DNA of 64,000 nucleotides from Bradyrhizobium sp. SRS-191 (GTDB lineage: Bacteria > Pseudomonadota > Alphaproteobacteria > Rhizobiales > Xanthobacteraceae). The stretch is taken from the NCBI RefSeq assembly GCF_024586915.1, contig NZ_JANBVS010000018.1, forward strand, positions 62,001 to 126,000, read 5' to 3'. Under the pieces are notes generated by a model that was not told the DNA's origin, did no database searches, and saw only the letters and a list, made by a program, of their open reading frames with translations. Made by a program: the position numbers and the translations under genes. Shown here in pieces: positions 1-7,872 of this stretch; positions within the stretch are counted from its first letter, which is position 1, and every line of letters starts with the position of its first letter.

Positions 1-737
1 TCGACCAGCGTCTTGCGGCTGTCGTCGATCACCTTGGCGGATTTGCGCCTGAAGCCGTCGACCAGCTCGCGCATCGACTTGATCTGATCGAACAGCTGGC
101 CGGGATTGCCATCCGCGAAGCCAGGAATGGCGCCGTCGATCTTGGTGACCAGGGTATCGAAGCCCTTGAAGATGTCTTCGGCCTTGTCGATCGCGGAGTC
201 GAAGGCTGCGGTCTTGTCCTGCAGCGCGGCGGTCTCGGTCTCGAAGCTCTGCAGCGCGTCCTTGATCGCCGGCGCGTTGCTGACGATGTATTTGTCGATG
301 TTGTGCACCGTCTCGACCATCGTCTCCTGGTCCTTGAGATCGGCTGAAAGCACCGGCACCCCGTCGTGATCCAACGGCACCGGTGGGGCCGTCGGCGCGC
401 CGCCCACCAGCGAGATCGCGGCGATGCCGGTGAGGCCCTGGAACTCGATGCCCGCGGTGGTGTCCTTGCGGATCGGCGCCGACTTGTCGAGCGTGATCAT
501 GGCGACGATCTTGCGCGGGCTTTCCAGATTGATCGACAGGATCTGTCCGGCCTGCACGCCGTCGAAATTGACCGGACCGCCCTTGCGCAGGCCCGCCGCC
601 GAGCCGCCGTCGAACACCACGCGCATCGTGCTGCGTTGCTCGGCGATGCGGCGCTTCTGCTTGACCAGGACGCCGCTGATCCCGGCCGCCACGGCCGCGA
701 TCGTCAGGGTTCCCACGATGAGATTGATCGCGCGCAT
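1..737 (-). CDS. MCE/MlaD-family lipid transport protein (3' end outside window)
   Basis: The frame reads from an ATG at 737 out through the left edge, giving about 245 residues with no stop. The N-terminus is a short basic stretch and one hydrophobic segment (about residues 4-24), a signal anchor that would hold it in the inner membrane. An MCE domain follows (about 38-115), with glycine-rich strands such as RKGGPVNFDGVQ and GIEFQGLTG. A long Ala/Asp/Lys-rich, probably helical region then runs to the window edge. MCE proteins of the MlaD type bind lipids in the periplasm and work with an MlaE permease and MlaF ATPase in phospholipid or hydrophobic-compound transport. Permease and ATPase would normally lie upstream of the MCE gene on the same strand (above 737 here) and are not there, so this may be an orphan or differently arranged copy. 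Confident on family, not on substrate. Confidence 0.85.
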   Translation of the reverse strand, partial: MRAINLIVGTLTIAAVAAGISGVLVKQKRRIAEQRSTMRVVFDGGSAAGLRKGGPVNFDGVQAGQILSINLESPRKIVAMITLDKSAPIRKDTTAGIEFQGLTGIAAISLVGGAPTAPPVPLDHDGVPVLSADLKDQETMVETVHNIDKYIVSNAPAIKDALQSFETETAALQDKTAAFDSAIDKAEDIFKGFDTLVTKIDGAIPGFADGNPGQLFDQIKSMRELVDGFRRKSAKVIDDSRKTLV

Positions 738-794
738 TCCGGGTCCGTGGCTGTCTCCGTGCGATTTTAGCGGCTAACGCGTCCGGTTGAAAGC

Positions 795-1511
795 TCAGCG
801 CGCGAGGCCCGGGCGGGACGGGGCGGCGAGGCCCGCCAGCAGCACCGCGAGGATGCCGGTCAGGAAGACGCCGTCGAAGGTCCCGGCGCCGCCGATCGAG
901 GCCACGGGCGCGCCGAGGCTGCCGATCTTGTCGAGGTTCATCAGGTCGGCGCCGACCAGCGTGCCCATCGAGCCGCCGATATAGGCCAATGGCGCAGCGT
1001 ATTCGCGCGACAGCAGGAAGGCCAGGATCGCGGTGACGACCACGGGTGCGAACACCGGCACGGCGATGCCCACACCCTGCACCGGCGTCGCCATGGCATG
1101 GATGATCACGGCGATCACCAGCACAGCGATCGCGGCGCGCAGCCAGAGCTGGTAGCGCAGCACGAGATAGGTCGACATGATCGTCGGGATCACTGCACCG
1201 CCGACGTTCACGGCCAGCAGCGTGCCCGGCCATTGATGCACCAGCGGCACGACATATTGCATGCCGAAGAAGTCGATGACCTCGCCGGAGCGCGCCACTT
1301 GGCCGGGCAGCATCGTGATCGGGATGTTGAAATAGCTGCCGACCAGCGAGCCGAACAGCAGCAGCATTGCCGTGCCCGAGCTGACGCCGAGCTTCATGTA
1401 GGCATAGCGCAGGATGCCGAGCTGGATCAGGACGATCACGACGCCGAACGCCAGCACCAGGATGGCGAAGAAGGCGGGCGTAATCGGCAGATACTGGATC
1501 TGGGAATGCAT
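795..1511 (-). CDS. DUF1614-type integral membrane protein
   Basis: This gene encodes a 238-residue, strongly hydrophobic protein with about seven membrane segments and short loops. The pattern of glycine-rich and small-residue helices (MLLLFGSLVGSYFNIPI, GGAVIPTIMSTYL, YIGGSMGTLVGADLMNL) fits the DUF1614 family of uncharacterised membrane proteins. ATG at 1511 is used; no signal peptide is needed. It lies 119 bp downstream of the sortase gene on the same strand and 57 bp upstream of the MCE gene, so it could be co-transcribed with either, but no coupling is visible. No catalytic motif is evident and I assign no function. Confidence 0.75.
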   Translation of the reverse strand: MHSQIQYLPITPAFFAILVLAFGVVIVLIQLGILRYAYMKLGVSSGTAMLLLFGSLVGSYFNIPITMLPGQVARSGEVIDFFGMQYVVPLVHQWPGTLLAVNVGGAVIPTIMSTYLVLRYQLWLRAAIAVLVIAVIIHAMATPVQGVGIAVPVFAPVVVTAILAFLLSREYAAPLAYIGGSMGTLVGADLMNLDKIGSLGAPVASIGGAGTFDGVFLTGILAVLLAGLAAPSRPGLAR

Positions 1512-1630
1512 CTCGGAAGCGCTTGGAATGTGAACCTTGCTGAACCCGTGGGATCATCCCACGAGAGCGGCAAGGTGACAAATGGGCATCCGGCGCTTGG
1601 TTCCCAAGGGGGCGATGGCTGGCGCGTCCT

Positions 1631-2197
1631 TCATTGATCGGCGATCAGCGTGGCGTGCAGGACGTAGCGCTCCGGCCCTTGTGTCAGCGCGTCGAACGGC
1701 CAGCACGTGGAGAGCACGAGCTCAGGGCGCTCGGTGCCCGGATCGATGCCGGACGCATCGAAGCGCACCACGCTGGTCCCGTCAGCGCGATAGCGGAAGG
1801 TCCTGCCGTCGCGCCCGACGACGTCGATCTCGTCGCCGATGCTGACGTCCTTCAGGAAACGGAAGTGCGTGTCGCGATGGGCCGAATAGACGGCGACGCC
1901 GGCCTCGCCCGGCTCGGCAGTCCCTTCGACATGCCCGGCGCCGAAGGCCAGTGCCTGGCCGCTGGAGCCGGCCAGCGCAATGGTGGAGACGCCGAGGCGT
2001 TTCACCTCGATGCGCGCCACCGGGACGGTGTCGGCCCAGGACCACGGCTTCACTGGCCGGCCAGTCGCGATGGTCTGGCTGAAGGCGCGGTCGAGCAGAA
2101 CCTGCGCGACGATGGCCTTGGCGTGGATCAGGGCGCCGTGGCTGAACAGGATGAGGCCGACAAGCGCGACTGCGAGCGGGATGATAATTCGTGGCAT
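1631..2197 (-). CDS. Class GN (Gram-negative) sortase
   Basis: The product has 188 residues. Sortases are cysteine transpeptidases that cut a C-terminal sorting motif on a substrate and transfer it to an acceptor. The protein has one N-terminal membrane segment (about 5-22) and a sortase fold with the expected triad: His in YSAHRDTHF (about residue 113), Cys in LSTCWPF (about 163) and Arg in GPERYVLHAT. The start was chosen at ATG 2197 because GGAGGAG lies about 6 nt upstream; a longer open frame reaching 2755 would read through a palindromic repeat and into antisense of the neighbour. It follows its presumed substrate gene (2299-4566) on the same strand, the usual arrangement for this family in proteobacteria. 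A palindromic repeat (2210-2292) separates the two and may lower sortase expression relative to substrate. Confidence 0.9.
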   Translation of the reverse strand: MPRIIIPLAVALVGLILFSHGALIHAKAIVAQVLLDRAFSQTIATGRPVKPWSWADTVPVARIEVKRLGVSTIALAGSSGQALAFGAGHVEGTAEPGEAGVAVYSAHRDTHFRFLKDVSIGDEIDVVGRDGRTFRYRADGTSVVRFDASGIDPGTERPELVLSTCWPFDALTQGPERYVLHATLIADQ

Positions 2198-2209
2198 TCT
2201 TCTCTCCTC

Positions 2210-2292
2210 CGTCATTGCGAGCGAAGCGTAGCAATCCAGAGTCGTCGTGCAGCCCCTGGATTGCTTCGTCGCTTCGCTCCTCGCAATGACGA
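2210..2292. repeat. Palindromic intergenic repeat, family A copy 1
   Basis: The two arms (cgtcattgcgagcgaagc at the left and its near-complement ending gcaatgacg at the right) can form a long hairpin. It lies between the sortase substrate gene and the sortase gene, inside a probable operon. A second, longer copy is at 5560-5677. REP-like elements of this kind are common between genes in Bradyrhizobium relatives. Confidence 0.85.
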
Positions 2293-2298
2293 CATTGC

Positions 2299-4566
2299 TT
2301 AGTTGGCAGCTCGTCGCCTCAGTGCGACCAGCCAGATCAGTTCGAGCAGCAGCAGGCCCAGTCCCAGCAGCATGCTGAGCTCCGCGTCGGTCGCCGTCTT
2401 CGGCAGCGTGATCGTCGCGGGCGCCGTCGGCACCACGGGCCGCTTCAGCGCGGCAAGCTGGACGTCGCCGTCGGCCTCGGCGCGGCGTTCCTTCTGCGCA
2501 GCCGGCATCCGGGCGCGCTCGCCGAACACCTTCTCGAAATCCCAGCCGGCCGGCAGGTTGATCGGCAGCTCGGCGAGCCTGAGCGGCTCGCCGTCGGGGC
2601 GGCGCGGGGTCTTGTCGACCGCGACGAGGCTGGTCAGGCGGGTCACCAACTGATGCTCCAGCGCCAGCTTGAGGATTGCGCCGTCGGCTTCCTCCGGTGT
2701 CATCTGCCGCATCGTCTTCGCCACCTCGGCATCGCCGATCTTGCGTCGCGCCCACAGCTTCGACAGGCCCTTGCCTTCGGCGGCGCCGGACAGCGGCAGC
2801 GTGATGGTCCAGGGCTGGTCGCCGATGCGGCCCTTGAGCTGCAGCGATCCGGCGAGACGATCGATCTTCGCCGCCAGCACCAGTGGCTCGTTGCGATAGA
2901 CGTCCGGCAGCACGGCGGGCGTGAGGTCGGCGGAGGCTTCCGAGAACGTCGCGGTCAGCCCCGTCACGACCGGATTCTCCAGCTTGGCGAACAGGTCCCG
3001 CATCCGCTCCTCGACCTGCTCGACCGAGCCGATATGGGTGAAGGCGCCGCGGCCGAGCTCGGCGGCGCGGCTCATCAGGTAGGTGTTCGGCGCCGAGCCG
3101 ATGCCGACCATGAAGATGCGCGAGCGGCCGCGCATCGCGGTGATGGTCTCGAACAACTGCTGCTCGTTGCCGATGGCGCCGTCGGTGAGGAACACCACCT
3201 GGCGCACGCGGTCTGAGTCGCTGCCATCGTCGGTGAGCGCCGCGCGCATCGCCGGCACCATCTCGGTGCCGCCGCGCGCGTCCAGCGAACTGACGTAGCT
3301 GGTGGCGCTGCCGACATGCTCGGCATCGGCGGGGACCGAGGAGGGAAACAGCACCGTCATGGTGTCGTCGAACCGGATGACGTTGAAACGGTCGCCCGGC
3401 TGCAGCCGTCCCAGCGCATAGATCAGGCTGGCCTTGGCCTGGCGGATCGAGGTGCCGCCCATCGAGCCGGAATTGTCGATCACGAAGATCACGTCGCGCG
3501 GCTGCGGCCGCTGCGTGGTCGTGGCCACCGCCGGCGGCGTCACGAAGGCGAGCAAATAGTCGGCATCGCCGACCTGCTCGTGAAACAGGCCGACCGACGG
3601 CATCTTCTCCGACGCCGGCTTCCAGGTCAGCTCGAAATCACGATCGGCCGGCACCACGCCCTCGGCCAAGGTGACGACCCGCGTCTTTGCATCGGGGCTG
3701 TCGATCGTCACTTGGTGATGATGGCTCTTGACCTCGCCGACGACGAAGCCCGCCTGCAGCCGCACGGTGATGCGGGTCGGATTGACCGGAGCATCCTTGG
3801 CGGGGTCGAGCACCTCAGGCGAGATGCGGTCGCGATCCGGCACCGGATCATTGCTCGCGGCACCCCAGCCATCGCTGCCGGGGCGGAGATCAACGCTCTG
3901 CACGATCGGCTTGGGATTGTAGCGCGGCGCGACCACCAGCGGCACGAGGAGCGAGAACTCGCCGGCGACCTGCGCCACCGGCTGCTGATATTCGATCTGC
4001 ACCAGCACGGTCTCGCCGGGGCCGATATTGGCGAGCGAGTTGGTGAAGATGTTCGGTCGTTCCTGCTCGGTCAGCGCGGCCGTCTTGCCCTCGCGCTTGG
4101 CCTGCTCGTAGATCACCTTGGCTTGCTGGCGCGGCTTGATGTCGCCGACCACGATTCGGTCGCCGACGATCATCTTCAAGGTGTCGACCGCGCTGTCCGT
4201 CGGCAGCGGATAGACGTAGACCGCCTCCATCCATTGCGAGCTGGTGTTCTTGAACAACTGCGTCACGCGCGCCCGCGCGGTCGGGCCGGAGACGACGATA
4301 TCGACATCGATGCCAAGCCGCGGCGCCTCGGCATAGCCCGCGTCGGATTTGAACAGCAGCGCGCCGGAGCGGGCGTCGGCCGGCTTGGTCAGCGGGGCCA
4401 GCGGGCCTTCGGCCGACCAGCCCGGCGTGATGCTGAGAAACAGCGCGGTGAAGCCGACCAGCGCCACGGCGGCGGCTTGCAGCAGCAGGAACAGCAGCAT
4501 GGTCACGATCCAGGACCGGACCGGATGGCGGCTGCTGCGGATATCATAGTCGATGGTGTCGCTCAT
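2299..4566 (-). CDS. VIT/VWA-domain sortase substrate ('marine proteobacterial sortase target' type)
   Basis: This 755-residue surface or periplasmic protein is the likely dedicated substrate of the adjacent sortase. In order: a membrane segment (about 18-45); a VIT domain (about 82-198) with VYVYPLPTDSAV and YEQAKREGKTAAL; a von Willebrand A domain (about 358-530) with an intact metal site DNSGS starting at residue 364; a proline/charged region; and a C-terminal sorting signal of LPKTATD (about 721-727), a hydrophobic helix and a final RRR. Such tripartite tails are cut by sortases between Thr and the next residue. The length fits the family. ATG at 4566 has GGAGCC about 5 nt upstream. The regulator at 4762 is transcribed divergently. 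The binding partner of the VWA domain is unknown. Confidence 0.92.
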   Translation of the reverse strand: MSDTIDYDIRSSRHPVRSWIVTMLLFLLLQAAAVALVGFTALFLSITPGWSAEGPLAPLTKPADARSGALLFKSDAGYAEAPRLGIDVDIVVSGPTARARVTQLFKNTSSQWMEAVYVYPLPTDSAVDTLKMIVGDRIVVGDIKPRQQAKVIYEQAKREGKTAALTEQERPNIFTNSLANIGPGETVLVQIEYQQPVAQVAGEFSLLVPLVVAPRYNPKPIVQSVDLRPGSDGWGAASNDPVPDRDRISPEVLDPAKDAPVNPTRITVRLQAGFVVGEVKSHHHQVTIDSPDAKTRVVTLAEGVVPADRDFELTWKPASEKMPSVGLFHEQVGDADYLLAFVTPPAVATTTQRPQPRDVIFVIDNSGSMGGTSIRQAKASLIYALGRLQPGDRFNVIRFDDTMTVLFPSSVPADAEHVGSATSYVSSLDARGGTEMVPAMRAALTDDGSDSDRVRQVVFLTDGAIGNEQQLFETITAMRGRSRIFMVGIGSAPNTYLMSRAAELGRGAFTHIGSVEQVEERMRDLFAKLENPVVTGLTATFSEASADLTPAVLPDVYRNEPLVLAAKIDRLAGSLQLKGRIGDQPWTITLPLSGAAEGKGLSKLWARRKIGDAEVAKTMRQMTPEEADGAILKLALEHQLVTRLTSLVAVDKTPRRPDGEPLRLAELPINLPAGWDFEKVFGERARMPAAQKERRAEADGDVQLAALKRPVVPTAPATITLPKTATDAELSMLLGLGLLLLELIWLVALRRRAAN

Positions 4567-4761
4567 CAGAGGCTCCGCAACGAGAATGGGGCAGGCTGAG
4601 ATTGAGCGGGTGCCGCTGTCGTCGCGAGCGGAATGGTCGGTCTTGTTCGGCCGTCGCGCGCCCGGCTCCGTCCGGTGGTGCGGGAGGAGGCGGCTGATCT
4701 GTCCGGGTTTGTGCTGATTTGTCCGTCTGCTAGAAGGGGGAGTGACGCGGCAGGGGACAGG

Positions 4762-5535
4762 ATGTCGAACCCGGACAACAACGAGCTATCGGACGAGCAG
4801 AGCCGGCAGGTGGCCGAGGCCGTTCGCGAGGAGATCGCGCGGCGGCGGATGTCGCGGCAGACACTGGCGGAGCAGGCGAAGCTGAGCCTGTCGACCCTGG
4901 AGAAGGCACTCGGCGGCCGCCGCCCGTTCACGCTGGCGACCATTGTTCGGCTCGAGCAGGCGCTCGGCATGTCCTTGCGCAAGGCGCCGAGCATGCCGGC
5001 GCCTGTGGCTGCTGCGAACGCCGGCATCGCGCCGGACAGCCTCGGCTCCTATTCGCGCCGCGCGGTCGAATGGATCGAGGGCACCTACGTCACCCTGCGG
5101 CCCTCGTTCGGCGACAAGGAGGCGATCTATGCCTACCGCACCGACATCGTGTGGGACGATGCCGCCTCGTCGCTGGTGTTCCGCGAGGGCGCGCGGCTCG
5201 ATGCCGCCTTCTCGCAGTTCGGCGAGGTCGCCGTGCCCAACCAGTCCGGCTTCGTCTATCTCGTCACCAATCGCCACGGCCAGCACCGCCTGATCACGGT
5301 ATCGCGCCCGACCATCACCGGCGAGATGTACGGCATCATCACGACGCTGCTGGCAGGGCGCGGCTCGCTGCTCACCCCGATTGCGGCGCCGATCGCACTG
5401 CTGCCGCTGCGGAACGTGGCGGAGCCGAGTTTCGGACGGCTCGGGGCCGATGATCCGCATTATGGCCTCTATCGCGAGCACCTGCGCAAGACGATCGAGG
5501 AGCCGTTTGCGCTGTTCGTGCAGGGCGTGCCGTGA
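4762..5535 (+). CDS. XRE-type helix-turn-helix regulator with an uncharacterised C-terminal domain
   Basis: The product has 257 residues. An N-terminal helix-turn-helix of the Cro/XRE class (about 14-72) is visible in EIARRRMSRQTLAEQAKLSL, STLEKALGGRRPFTLATIVRLE. A linker leads to a roughly 170-residue domain with several aromatic/beta-like stretches (EWIEGTYVTLRPSF, AIYAYRTDIVWDD, GFVYLVTNRHGQHRLITVSR) that I do not recognise; it may sense a ligand. The start at ATG 4762 follows AGGGGACAGG; the frame is open back to 4633 but that extension lacks a ribosome site. It is divergent from the VIT/VWA gene across 195 bp, so it is a plausible regulator of the sortase system. That role is inference from position. 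Confidence 0.8.
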   Translation: MSNPDNNELSDEQSRQVAEAVREEIARRRMSRQTLAEQAKLSLSTLEKALGGRRPFTLATIVRLEQALGMSLRKAPSMPAPVAAANAGIAPDSLGSYSRRAVEWIEGTYVTLRPSFGDKEAIYAYRTDIVWDDAASSLVFREGARLDAAFSQFGEVAVPNQSGFVYLVTNRHGQHRLITVSRPTITGEMYGIITTLLAGRGSLLTPIAAPIALLPLRNVAEPSFGRLGADDPHYGLYREHLRKTIEEPFALFVQGVP

Positions 5536-5559
5536 GTTGTCAGGCACACGGCTAACCAC

Positions 5560-5677
5560 CGTCATTGCGAGGAGCCAACGGGTCCGCGCAAAGCGCGGCC
5601 CGATGACAGGCTCCGCGACGAAGCAATCCACAGTCGCGACCTCGGCCCTGGATTGCCGCGCCGCGCTCGCAATGACG
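5560..5677. repeat. Palindromic intergenic repeat, family A copy 2
   Basis: Outer arms match copy 1 (cgtcattgcga at left, tcgcaatgacg at right). The left arm carries an internal insertion with its own small hairpin (gcgcaaagcgcg). It begins 24 bp after the XRE regulator stop. Confidence 0.8.
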
Positions 5678-5714
5678 GAGCTTATGGGAGCCACCGTGTT
5701 TCATCAAACACAGT

Positions 5715-5869
5715 GTCGTCCCGGCGAACGCCGGGATCCATAACCACAGGGAGAAGTTTGAGGCAGGCGGCGGGTGGTTGGCATCTCGCATCTCACAGCG
5801 GCTGCGGAGTATGGGTCCCGGATCGGCGCCGCGATGCGCTGCGCGCGTCGCGGCTTGTCCGGGACGACA
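5715..5869. repeat. Palindromic intergenic repeat, family B copy 1
   Basis: The left arm reads gtcgtcccggcgaacgccgg followed by ccataaccacagg. The right arm reads tatgggtcccgg followed by a GC-rich stretch and tccgggacgac. Five further copies are in the window. It sits between a plus-strand and a minus-strand gene that converge. Confidence 0.85.
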
Positions 5870-5986
5870 GCGGAGGGGGAGGTGAATTCACGGTTCAAAC
5901 AACCAGGAACGTTCAGAGGCACGGCACATACGCGCACGGTCTCGCTGCCGAAACGGCCCGAGTGATGCGATCAGTTCGTCCCTCGC

Positions 5987-6335
5987 AAATCGTGCAGAGG
6001 GCGCAGGGAATGCCGGGTGAGGGCCTCACCCATGGCCCGCCTGCGAAAAAATGCAGGCGGCAGGTACCACAGGTGCAGCCGACATTCCGGCATTCCCTGC
6101 GCGATGGGCTTCACGCTTATACGCAGTCTCCCTGGTGCGCCGAGCTTGTTGGCCACCATGCCGCCGCACTGCTTGCGCATTGCGCGGGAGACACCAGCTT
6201 CGGGGTGTCAGGACGCTGCGACTTCACGTCCGCGATCAATCGTTCGTCCGCGCCCTCGTTAAGAAGACGCTGCGATCTCTCGCGGCCATCGCTCCCCGCC
6301 TCGCGTGTCGTGACGATCGCGCGCAACGCCCCTCC
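5987..6335 (+). repeat. Family H element copy 1: structured core plus conserved flank
   Basis: The core at 6001-6102 has a perfect 16-bp closing stem (6001-6016 with 6087-6102), an inner hairpin ggtgag/ctcacc (about 6016-6030) and a second hairpin ccgcctgc/gcaggcgg (6038-6045 with 6053-6060) with an A-rich loop. A flank to about 6335 carries blocks shared with copy 2, including cgatggg, acgcttat, gcttgttggccacc, ttcacgtccgc and gtgtcgtgacgatcgcg. Copy 2 lies inverted at about 53080-53410. Open frames across it are not convincing genes. Its function is unknown. Confidence 0.75.
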
Positions 6336-6565
6336 GCAGTGAGGCGGGATGGAGAGAGATAATCATGAATTCGGTAAAATAGCAAGTGTTGTTTTCGGTT
6401 TTCAGAATTCTCGGTGGGGCTGGGGTCCGGGGCCGCGTTAGCAGTCTGCTCCCTCTCCCCGTTCTTCACGGGGAGAGGGAGCGCAGCGCCTTCGGAGCTT
6501 CGGGAGTGCTTCATTCGCCTGCAGGTTTGCCCTCAAGCCACGACGTCAAGTGCGCCGCCTCCTAC
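6336..6565. other. Gene-free stretch with one perfect hairpin
   Basis: This closes the roughly 1-kb gene-free region from 5536. Apart from a perfect 13-bp stem at 6448-6482 (gctccctctcccc / ggggagagggagc, loop gttcttcac) I see nothing that codes. The hairpin lies 84 bp beyond the stop of the binding-protein gene at 6566 and may help end that transcript; its arms also resemble part of repeat family D. Confidence 0.6.
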
Positions 6566-7798
6566 CTACCCTCCGACGTCCGCGCTGATGATATCTCCGA
6601 ACAGATCCCACTTGCCGCCCTTGAACTGCATCATCTTGAGCTGCTCGATGGGTGCGAAGTCGTTCGGGCCGGTGTTGACCTTGATGCCGGGGATCAGGGT
6701 GTCCGGCGCGAAGTCCTTCAGGCTGGCGGCCTGCTTCATGACGTTCTCGCGGGTGAGATTGTCGCCGCACTGCTTCAGGGTCTGCACCATGGTCTGCGCC
6801 GCGGCGTAGCCATAGGCGAGGTTGGCGTCGGAGATGTTGGCGCCGGGCATGTATTTGTCGATGAAGGCCATGAACTTCTTCATGCCCTCGTCATCCTTCC
6901 ACTGCGGGTCCGACGGGTCCTTGAGATAGCCGGCGGAGAGCACGCCCTCGGAGGCTTCGAGGCCCGCCGGCTTCATCACGGCGCCGATCGAGATCGACAC
7001 GTCGGTCATCAGGTGCATCGGCTTCCATTCCAGCTCGGCGATCTTCTTGATCGCTTGCGCTGCAAATTTCGGCGTGGCGATGTTGACGAACACGTCGGCG
7101 CCGGTGCCCTTGACCTTGACGATATGGGCATCGATCGACGGCTCCGAGGTCTCGTAGCTCTCCTCGGCGACGATCATGGTCTTGGCCTTGTCGCCGAGCA
7201 CCTCCTTGATGCCGAGCAGGTAGTCCTTGCCGAAATCGTCATTGGCATAGAAGATCGCGATCTTCGCGTTCGGCTTCTCCTTCAGGATGTACTTGGCGAA
7301 GATCCGCGCCTCGACACGATAGCTGGGCTGGAAGCCCATCGTCCACGGGAATTCCTTCGGCTCGTTCCACTTGCTGGCGCCGGTGGCCAGGAACAGCTGC
7401 GGCACCTTCTTGGCGTTGTGATACTTCTGCACCGCGGTCTGCGTCGGCGTGCCCAGCGCGTTGAAGACGAGGAACACCTCGTCGCTCTCGATCAGCTTGC
7501 GCACCTGCTCGACGGTCTTCGGCGGGCTGTAGCCGTCGTCATAGGAGATGAAATTGATCTTGCGGCCGTTGATGCCGCCCTGGTCGTTGATCATCTTGAA
7601 ATAGGCGTCCTCGGTTTTGCCGATGATGCCGTAGGCCGAGGCCGGGCCGCTATAGGCCTCGACATTGCCGATCTTGATCTCGGTGTCGGTGACGCCGGTG
7701 TCGTATTTCTTCTGCGCGAGCGCGCTGTGGCTCGCCAGAACGGAGAGTGCGGCGGCGGCCGCGAAAGACAGCAGAGTCCTGGTCGTCATCGGCAACAT
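6566..7798 (-). CDS. Branched-chain-amino-acid-type ABC transporter substrate-binding protein
   Basis: A 410-residue periplasmic binding protein of the Peripla_BP_6 (LivJ-like) fold. A signal peptide (about 1-29, cleavage after SHSALA) precedes the mature start QKKYDTGVTDTEIKIGN. Typical motifs follow: NVEAYSGPASAYG, a ligand-facing region around FNALGTPTQTAV, and YANDDFGKDY at the second lobe. ATG 7798 has AGGAAG 8 nt upstream; the in-frame ATG at 7789 is also possible. No permease or ATPase gene is adjacent. Downstream of the acyl-CoA ligase at 7873 on the same strand, it could bind an aromatic, fatty or branched acid that the ligase activates. That pairing is inferred from context only. 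Confidence 0.85.
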   Translation of the reverse strand: MLPMTTRTLLSFAAAAALSVLASHSALAQKKYDTGVTDTEIKIGNVEAYSGPASAYGIIGKTEDAYFKMINDQGGINGRKINFISYDDGYSPPKTVEQVRKLIESDEVFLVFNALGTPTQTAVQKYHNAKKVPQLFLATGASKWNEPKEFPWTMGFQPSYRVEARIFAKYILKEKPNAKIAIFYANDDFGKDYLLGIKEVLGDKAKTMIVAEESYETSEPSIDAHIVKVKGTGADVFVNIATPKFAAQAIKKIAELEWKPMHLMTDVSISIGAVMKPAGLEASEGVLSAGYLKDPSDPQWKDDEGMKKFMAFIDKYMPGANISDANLAYGYAAAQTMVQTLKQCGDNLTRENVMKQAASLKDFAPDTLIPGIKVNTGPNDFAPIEQLKMMQFKGGKWDLFGDIISADVGG

Positions 7799-7872
7799 TC
7801 CCTGGGCTTCCTCTGGTTGGTCTTGTGGGTCTTGGTGGTCGGCGACGCGCGATGTCGGCCGCGCATTCGAAA

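Noticed and set aside
2198..2755. N-terminal extension of the sortase frame
   Set aside because: It would read through a palindromic repeat and antisense to the VIT/VWA gene; the ATG at 2197 has a strong ribosome site.
5653..6342. 229-codon open frame in the repeat-rich kilobase
   Set aside because: It runs across family A, B and H repeats; codon pattern and composition do not look like a gene.
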